Assembly: GCA_023384315.1 (NCBI GenBank)
Contig: JAHDWY010000280.1
Coordinates: forward strand, 1-6,293
Origin: Candidatus Hydrogenedentota bacterium
Lineage (GTDB): Bacteria; Hydrogenedentota; Hydrogenedentia; Hydrogenedentales; SLHB01
DNA: 6,293 nt
Direction: 5' to 3'
The notes beneath the pieces were generated by a model. That model did not search any database and was not told the origin of the DNA. It worked only from the letters and a program-made list of their open reading frames with translations. Position numbers and translations under genes: made by a program. Numbering within the stretch: position 1 is the first letter of the stretch; each line of letters begins with the position of its first letter. Shown here one piece after another: positions 1 to 4,213 of the stretch.

Positions 1-131
1 AGCTACTGAATTCGATCCCCCAACCCGTTGCCGGGTAGACAGTAAGCCGGATACGGCCCCGCGGAATGCGCGTTTCGCGGTGTCGGATTCGCTTCCCAAA
101 TTCCCCCCGGACGGGCGCGATCAGTACCGGT

Positions 132-161
132 ATTGTAAGGGGCGGGGGTGAGATCTGTCAA
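132..161 (-). promoter_or_regulatory. Putative sigma70-type promoter reading leftward
   Basis: On the minus strand a perfect -35 hexamer TTGACA (156-161) is followed after 18 bases by TACAAT (132-137), which matches five of six positions of the -10 consensus. The spacer is very C-rich. Transcription would start near base 125 and run leftward out of the window. In bases 1-100 on that strand no ATG-led coding start is visible; a TTG at 97-99 opens a frame that stays open to the edge, but its ribosome site is poor. The promoter lies just left of repeat array A and points away from the four helix bundle gene. Its activity is inferred from sequence only. Confidence 0.4.
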
Positions 162-181
162 TTTTTCCGGAAGAAATACAA

Positions 182-214
182 TAGGACTTATAGGACGAAT
201 AGGACCTATAGGAC
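182..214 (+). repeat. Array A: four TAGGAC units at 9-base spacing
   Basis: The hexamer TAGGAC occurs four times, beginning at 182, 191, 200 and 209, exactly nine bases apart, separated by the triplets TTA, GAA and CTA. The array lies about 90 bases beyond the stop codon of the minus-strand four helix bundle gene. It is inverted relative to array B inside that gene and shares 16 identical bases with it (194-209 against 517-532). It is also inverted relative to array D, so A and D together bracket the gene like terminal inverted repeats. Confidence 0.9.
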
Positions 215-303
215 GGATCGGGAGACGGCGTATTCGCCAATTCGGCGAGGATCCGTGGGTCGAGCGAGGATTCATTGCCTTTGGTGACGTCATACAGGAT
301 GGA

Positions 304-887
304 CTACTCGTCTTGGGCGCGTTTTCGGCGCTGTTCCTCGCGGCGGTGGAGGCGCGCACGGGTCATCCGCTCGCGGACGCCGCCTTCTTCGAGAAAGTCC
401 TGTTCGAGCCGGCGAACCTGCTGGTCGAGCAAGTAGTTCGTCTGGTGAATCAGGCAGATGACAATATTCGCAACAATCTCGGGGGGTCGAGTCTCGACAA
501 TTGTCTTATACGTCTCATAGGTCCTATTCGTCTTATATCCCATTTTGCGCACATACAAGGCCTCTTCGCTGTCTTTGTTCCAGAGCAGATGACCCCTTGT
601 CCTCAAGAAGTCCGTGTAGTCGACGAGCAATTCCTCCAGACTCGCGCGCGCTACCTTAGTTAGCTTCAGCTCGGTTTCCTTCGATGTACCGGAGGCTTGG
701 CTTCCTTCGACAATGTTCTGCTTACCCGACCGGGCCGCTTGGATCATCTGCCCGTGCGTTCGGTCGCGTTTCACGTCCAAGAAATTGTTGCAAAAAAATA
801 GACCGTTGCGTCATAGACAATTTCGGCGTTCTGGTAGGAGCGGAGTTGGGCGTAGCCGCCATGGGGTGGAATAAACCCGTCGGCCAT
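304..887 (-). CDS. Four helix bundle suffix domain protein, reading frame interrupted
   Basis: The start at 887 is well supported, because AAGGAGGTG (894-902) sits six bases upstream of ATG. The first frame gives about 31 residues, opening MADGFIPPHGGYAQLRSYQN and continuing to AEIVYDATVYF, then runs past a T7 run and stops at 771-773. The family sequence resumes in the -1 frame with CNNFLDVKRDRTHGQM and the signature AARSGKQNIVEGSQASGTSK, and continues to the stop at 304-306. The joined product is about 193 residues. Further landmarks are ARASLEELLVDY, the repeat-encoded segment NRTYETYKT, and the C-terminal helix regions ANIVICLIHQTNYLLDQQ and GGVRERMTRAR. I recognise these features as the four helix bundle suffix family, related to the S23/23S intervening-sequence proteins and, more distantly, to the Avd accessory protein of diversity-generating retroelements. 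Biochemical function is unknown; S23-type proteins are thought to form nucleic-acid-binding helical bundles. The break may be an assembly error, a real mutation or programmed slippage. Family assignment is confident, intactness is not. Confidence 0.8.
503..535 (-). repeat. Array B: four 9-base units inside the coding region
   Basis: Read on the minus strand, the units are TAAGAC, TAGGAC, TGAGAC and TAAGAC at exact 9-base spacing, with spacers GAA, CTA and GTA. The three departures from TAGGAC are all G/A transitions. Because nine bases equal three codons, the array is translated as a three-residue periodicity in the protein (K-T-N, R-T-Y, E-T-Y, K-T). It lies between the conserved N-terminal helices and the suffix helices of the four helix bundle protein. 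Sixteen bases match array A exactly in inverted orientation. Confidence 0.85.
792..798 (-). other. T7 run at the frame change (frameshift or slippage site)
   Basis: The coding strand reads TAT TTT TTT GCA in the frame of the strong start codon, a U-UUU-UUU heptamer of the X-XXY-YYZ slippery type. A -1 shift here yields V-Y-F-F-C-N-N-F-L-D-V and rejoins the frame carrying the rest of the family sequence. Family members as I recall them read V-Y-F-C here, which would correspond to two fewer T. So a homopolymer length error or indel explains the break as well as, or better than, ribosomal slippage does. Confidence 0.7.
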
Positions 888-893
888 GATTAA

Positions 894-902
894 CACCTCC
901 TT
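894..902 (-). promoter_or_regulatory. Ribosome binding site that fixes the start of the four helix bundle gene
   Basis: The minus strand reads AAGGAGGTG, nearly the full anti-Shine-Dalgarno complement, ending six bases before the ATG at 885-887. An in-frame earlier start near 1016 would translate array C as repeated W-S-Y/E-S-Y/R-S-Y triplets and lacks comparable support. The site lies only seven bases downstream of array C, so structure formed by the array could affect translation. Confidence 0.8.
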
Positions 903-909
903 AAACCTA

Positions 910-942
910 TAGGACCTATAGGACTCATAGGACCAATAGGAC
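910..942 (+). repeat. Array C: four TAGGAC units in the gene leader
   Basis: TAGGAC occurs at 910, 919, 928 and 937 with exact 9-base spacing and spacers CTA, TCA and CAA. A degenerate unit (TTAAAC, 901-906) and a degenerate CAGACC at 946-951 continue the phase on either side. The array lies immediately upstream of the ribosome binding site of the minus-strand four helix bundle gene and is inverted relative to arrays B and D. Confidence 0.9.
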
Positions 943-1032
943 CAACAGACCGAAGTCACTCGAAAACGGAACTTTGCGGGACCATCTCCTGGAGTATTGC
1001 TCAAGCGTTCGCCCAAGGCCCGCCCATCCCGG

Positions 1033-1065
1033 GTCCTATACGTCCTATTTGTCCTATAGGTCCTA
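1033..1065 (-). repeat. Array D: four TAGGAC units, outer right array
   Basis: On the plus strand GTCCTA occurs at 1033, 1042, 1051 and 1060, so on the minus strand there are four perfect TAGGAC units with spacers CTA, AAA and GTA. It faces array C across 90 bases. In a minus-strand transcript the two could form a hairpin of four 6-base-pair segments separated by 3-base internal loops. It also forms the right boundary of the repeat-bracketed region and lies 127 bases upstream of the next gene. Confidence 0.9.
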
Positions 1066-1191
1066 ATTCTTCATTGTCCAACGCGATCTACCATATCAGC
1101 AGCACCTCAATCGACTCCCCCTCCTGTTCTTGCCCAAGCAGATACCTTAGCGCTACGATTCCGGAAAGAACAGCATCCTGTGGAGCAAACC

Positions 1192-2796
1192 ATGAAACCG
1201 TTCTCAGTAGCACGAGCGATCGTTCTGACCCTGATAGCCATACCCGCCTCCTACCCCGAAATCACCCACGACCTTCCCAAATCCGTCTTCCTCGACAAGT
1301 GCAAAGGCGCCTGGGCAGGGCAGATGATTGGAGTTTGTTACGGCGCGCCATACGAGTTTCGCTCGAACGGCAAACCCATCACGGAAGATTTAGAAGTGTG
1401 GTCGCCCGAGCGCGTGGCGGGCGCCATCGGCCAGGACGACTGCTATGTCGAAATGACCTTTCTGAAAGCCCTCGAAACGCACGGGCTGGACATCACCTAC
1501 GCCGAAGCCGGAAAGGCTTTCGCGGATACGCAGTATCCCCTGTGGCACGCGAACCTGTACGGACGCGAAAACTGCCGTCGCGGGATTTTACCGCCGCTTT
1601 CCGGGCACCCCGACTTCAACCGTCATGCCGACGACATCGACTTCCAAATCGAAGCAGACCTGTTCGGCATCGTGAGTCCGGGACTGCCGCGGGAATCGAA
1701 CCGGATGTGCGGCATCTTCGGCCGGATCATGAACTACGGCGATGGCCTCTATGGAGGGATGTTTGTCGCCGGGATGTATTCGGCGGCCTACCTGCGCGAC
1801 GCGGACGAGATTCCAGCGATCATCGATGAAGGCCTCGCCTGTATCCCTTCGGAGTCGGAATACTATCGCTGCATCTCCGACGTCGTCGCCTGGCACCGCG
1901 AGAATCCCGGTGACTGGATGGCCACCTGGCAGCGGATTGAAGACAAATGGCAGGACGACGTCGACTGCATGCGCGGAAATGACTTCAACATCGACGCCAA
2001 ACTGAACGGCGCGTACATCGTCATGGGGCTGCTGTACGGCGAAGGTGACCCCGTCAAGACCATGGAAATCGGCACCCGTTGCGGGCAGGACGCGGACTGC
2101 AATCCTTCCAATGCCATGGGCGTGCTGGGCTGCGCGATGGGGTACGAAGGCTTGGGCGAGGCGCTAACCGGCGGTATCGCCGCCATGCGCGACGAAAACT
2201 TCTCCCACACCGACTACTCGTTTGACACGTTGATCCCTGCCTGCCAAACGATCGCAGAGTCGATTGTCCGCCGCGCCGGCGGAACGATTGCGGGCGACAC
2301 CTATACGATCCCGATCCAATCGCCGCAGCCGCCGGATACGCTTGAACAGTGGGTTCATCAAGTCGAAGCGCTGGACGAGGCATTACCACAAAACGTCGTC
2401 GACCTGTGGAATCCCGCGTGGCGCGTCATCGCCTGCGGGCACGACATGGACCCCGGACTTCGAAGTCAGGAGTTTGGACGCGAGAGCGTGTTGGTCCTTC
2501 ACCCGGTGAACGAACAGACGCCCGCCGCCATCGTTGGTTCGTTCTCCATCCCTGGCGGCGGCAGTCCTCGCCTTGCCATTGAGACCACCTCGCACCCGCG
2601 CGGCGACTACCTCCTGCGCGTCTTCATCAACGAAGAGTTGAAATTGGAACGCGTCATCGAATCGAAGGGGGAATGGACGAACGTCAAAGTCGATCTCATG
2701 CCGTACACCGGAAAAGGCATCGACGTTCGAATTGAGAATGCAGCAAACGGTTGGTCCTTTGAGGCGGCGTACCTCGCCCGAATCGAAGTCGAATAG
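1192..2796 (+). CDS. Exported ADP-ribosylglycohydrolase-family protein with C-terminal beta domain
   Basis: ATG at 1192 is chosen because GGAG (1182-1185) lies six bases upstream; a GTG at 1180 would overlap that site. The 534-residue product begins with a short basic segment and a hydrophobic core (AIVLTLIAIPA) ending near residue 20, a likely signal peptide. The ADP-ribosylglycohydrolase (DraG/ARH) fold follows. KCKGAWAGQMIGVCYG (about 36-51) is the opening helix. GQDDCYVEMTF (about 80-90) replaces the usual TDDT-type metal motif but keeps both Asp residues. RCGQDADCNPSNAMG (about 296-310) is the C-terminal metal motif, with D300 and D302. Family enzymes use two metal ions to hydrolyse ADP-ribosyl or related N/O-glycosidic bonds. 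Residues from about 375 to 534, beyond the usual fold, look beta-rich and end in a jelly-roll-like stretch (GEWTNVKVDL, NGWSFEAAYLARIEV) suggestive of a carbohydrate-binding or galactose-binding-like module; this part is inference. The substrate is unknown, and an exported member may act on extracellular glycans or nucleosides. The gene stands alone on the plus strand and ends 18 bases before the convergent glycosyltransferase stop. Confidence 0.85.
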   Translation: MKPFSVARAIVLTLIAIPASYPEITHDLPKSVFLDKCKGAWAGQMIGVCYGAPYEFRSNGKPITEDLEVWSPERVAGAIGQDDCYVEMTFLKALETHGLDITYAEAGKAFADTQYPLWHANLYGRENCRRGILPPLSGHPDFNRHADDIDFQIEADLFGIVSPGLPRESNRMCGIFGRIMNYGDGLYGGMFVAGMYSAAYLRDADEIPAIIDEGLACIPSESEYYRCISDVVAWHRENPGDWMATWQRIEDKWQDDVDCMRGNDFNIDAKLNGAYIVMGLLYGEGDPVKTMEIGTRCGQDADCNPSNAMGVLGCAMGYEGLGEALTGGIAAMRDENFSHTDYSFDTLIPACQTIAESIVRRAGGTIAGDTYTIPIQSPQPPDTLEQWVHQVEALDEALPQNVVDLWNPAWRVIACGHDMDPGLRSQEFGRESVLVLHPVNEQTPAAIVGSFSIPGGGSPRLAIETTSHPRGDYLLRVFINEELKLERVIESKGEWTNVKVDLMPYTGKGIDVRIENAANGWSFEAAYLARIEVE

Positions 2797-2814
2797 GATC
2801 ATACACTGCCGCGC

Positions 2815-4044
2815 TCAGGACCGGGCATTCGCCAACCGGCTTCCCGCCGGCGATCCCTCCCTGGCAAGCCGTTCAAGAACACCCGCGGCTGCGGCTGCCC
2901 CGTCCGCGTTCTTCACGGCCTTCGAGAACCCGCGCGCCGCTTCGACATACGAAGAGTCCGACATCAGGCGCTCGAGATTTCGCAACAGCTTTCGCGCCGA
3001 GACCCGTCGCGCCCGCATCTTGATGCAGAACCCGTGGCGGACCCCGACCTTCGTGATCACGTCTTGCTCCAGGTGGGAGGGCAGCGCGATCATCGGCACG
3101 CCCGCCTGGAGCGCCTGATACATGGTGCCATTGCCGCCGTGGAAGATCAGCGCTTTGCTGCGTTTGAGGATTTCCAGACCTGGCGCGTAGTCGGTGATGC
3201 GGAAGTTCGGCGGTGCCTTCCGAATCGTCTCGTCCCGGGCCTGGCCGCCCGTTGTCACGACGAAACGATAAGGCGCGTCTTTCAGCACGGCATACACCCG
3301 CTGCAAGAAATCGTCCAGGAACCCGGTCGACCCCATGGTGATGTACACGTTCGGCGTGCCGTCATCGAGTTCGTCGACCCAGTCCGGCAGCGGACTCGGC
3401 ACTTCAGTACGGATGGGCCCCACCGTTTGAAAATGCGGGAAATAGGAGGGGGCCTCGTACAACTCTGGCAAGTCAGGCGAAACCAGCGGAATGGACCTTA
3501 ACAACTGCAGCGCATTGACCGGCTCAACGCTATAGCGATCGTAGACCCGCTTGCGGATAGGCGCCAGTATCAACCGGTCGTACAACCGTGCCAGCGGATG
3601 GAACGCGGACTGCGGCGAAAGGAAATGGCTGGCGTATGCGTTCATGATGCAGGCGGCGGGCGTAGCCGTTATATATGCGGAGGTGGAAGCGCTGATGGAC
3701 GCATCGCCGATCACCAGGTCCGGTTCTTCCCGGCGTATGAGTTCCACCTGGTCTTCGATGATTTCTTGCAAGGGTACCCACTTGTGCAGGGTGTGGAGAT
3801 CGAGGGCTGAAGCGGTCCAACCGTATTTCTCGAATCGATCCCAGCCATAGGGATGGAACGGCTCCCGAACCCGCTCCAAGCGGAAGCCGGCCTTTCGCAC
3901 AAGGCCAAGCTTGGAGCGCGGATGCTGGGGATCATCGCCGGCAAAGATCACTTGGTGGCCCCGGGCGCGCAGGACCTTTGCTATCTCCAGGCAGCGAGAG
4001 GTGTGGGCGAGTACGTACCCCAGCGGGAAGAAGATGAACTTCAT
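2815..4044 (-). CDS. GT1-type glycosyltransferase (MGT/UGT-like)
   Basis: The ATG at 4042-4044 begins MKFIFFPLGYVLAHTSRCLE, the typical first strand and glycine/histidine loop of GT-B enzymes; H14 is in the position of the usual catalytic His. The frame is open back to a GTG at 4125 (27 more residues), but those residues look unlike the family and neither start has a strong ribosome site. The product is 409 residues, normal for the family. The second Rossmann domain opens with NVYITMGSTGF (about 232-242). The donor-binding signature is HGGNGTMYQALQAGVP followed by HLEQ (about 302-327), close to the GT1 pattern with EQ in place of DQ. Such enzymes transfer a sugar from a nucleotide-sugar to lipids or secondary metabolites in the cytoplasm. 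It lies downstream of and in the same direction as the NRPS gene, about 170 bases away, so glycosylation of the peptide or its precursor is a reasonable inference. Donor and acceptor cannot be read from the sequence. It converges on the preceding plus-strand gene with no obvious terminator between. Confidence 0.87.
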   Translation of the reverse strand: MKFIFFPLGYVLAHTSRCLEIAKVLRARGHQVIFAGDDPQHPRSKLGLVRKAGFRLERVREPFHPYGWDRFEKYGWTASALDLHTLHKWVPLQEIIEDQVELIRREEPDLVIGDASISASTSAYITATPAACIMNAYASHFLSPQSAFHPLARLYDRLILAPIRKRVYDRYSVEPVNALQLLRSIPLVSPDLPELYEAPSYFPHFQTVGPIRTEVPSPLPDWVDELDDGTPNVYITMGSTGFLDDFLQRVYAVLKDAPYRFVVTTGGQARDETIRKAPPNFRITDYAPGLEILKRSKALIFHGGNGTMYQALQAGVPMIALPSHLEQDVITKVGVRHGFCIKMRARRVSARKLLRNLERLMSDSSYVEAARGFSKAVKNADGAAAAAGVLERLAREGSPAGSRLANARS

Positions 4045-4163
4045 CCGTTCGAATGTTCCGTCTCGGTACGCGTTCCGCGCCTTCGGGGTATGACTTGATA
4101 AACTGACGTAGCTGCTCACGATCACTAACGCAAATACTCTGCTTCTCTAACCACCGCTCCGCA

Positions 4164-4195
4164 GCGGCGCACTGGAAATCGGTGCGAGGCGCCGC
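4164..4195. other. Inverted repeat between the NRPS and glycosyltransferase genes
   Basis: GCGGCGC (4164-4170) and GCGCCGC (4189-4195) can form a perfect seven-base-pair stem with an 18-base loop just downstream of the NRPS stop codon. No T-run follows in the direction of transcription, so it is not a standard intrinsic terminator. It could stabilise a transcript end or modulate expression of the glycosyltransferase, or be chance in GC-rich DNA. Confidence 0.3.
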
Positions 4196-4213
4196 GCGGA
4201 GGCCAGCCGTATT

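Larger units (their letters stand above)
182..1065. other. Candidate repeat-bounded cassette around a four helix bundle gene
   Basis: This stretch begins at array A and ends at array D. These are two 33-base arrays of the same 9-base unit in opposite orientation. It contains the four helix bundle suffix gene (304-887) and two further arrays, one inside the gene (B) and one in its leader (C). Just outside both ends a GAAGAA motif appears in inverted orientation, which may be chance. I see no target-site duplication and no transposase or reverse transcriptase. Treating the region as one unit is inference from the symmetric, alternating arrangement. Confidence 0.35.

Noticed and set aside
1..110. 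RNase P RNA 3' end on the minus strand
   Set aside because: Only about 11 bases match (ATCCGGCTTAC). The conserved ACAGAA context and the rest of the molecule are not present upstream.
148..663. Plus-strand open frame with repeated I-G-L/R-I-G residues
   Set aside because: It is the opposite-strand shadow of the four helix bundle gene, and its repetitive start is array A translated. There is no ribosome site or family resemblance.
182..1065. CRISPR array
   Set aside because: Units are 6-9 bases with 3-base spacers, arrays alternate in orientation and one lies inside a gene. There are no unique 30-base spacers and no cas genes.
1074..1829. Plus-strand open frame of 251 residues overlapping the glycohydrolase gene
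   Set aside because: Arg/Ser/Pro-rich low-complexity translation in another frame of a clearly recognisable gene; typical high-GC shadow.
2797..2814. Terminator between the convergent genes
   Set aside because: The 18-base gap has no inverted repeat and no T-run.
4045..4125. Longer glycosyltransferase starting at GTG 4125
   Set aside because: The extra 27 residues do not resemble the family N-terminus, which begins cleanly at MKFIFFPLG. No ribosome site supports the GTG.
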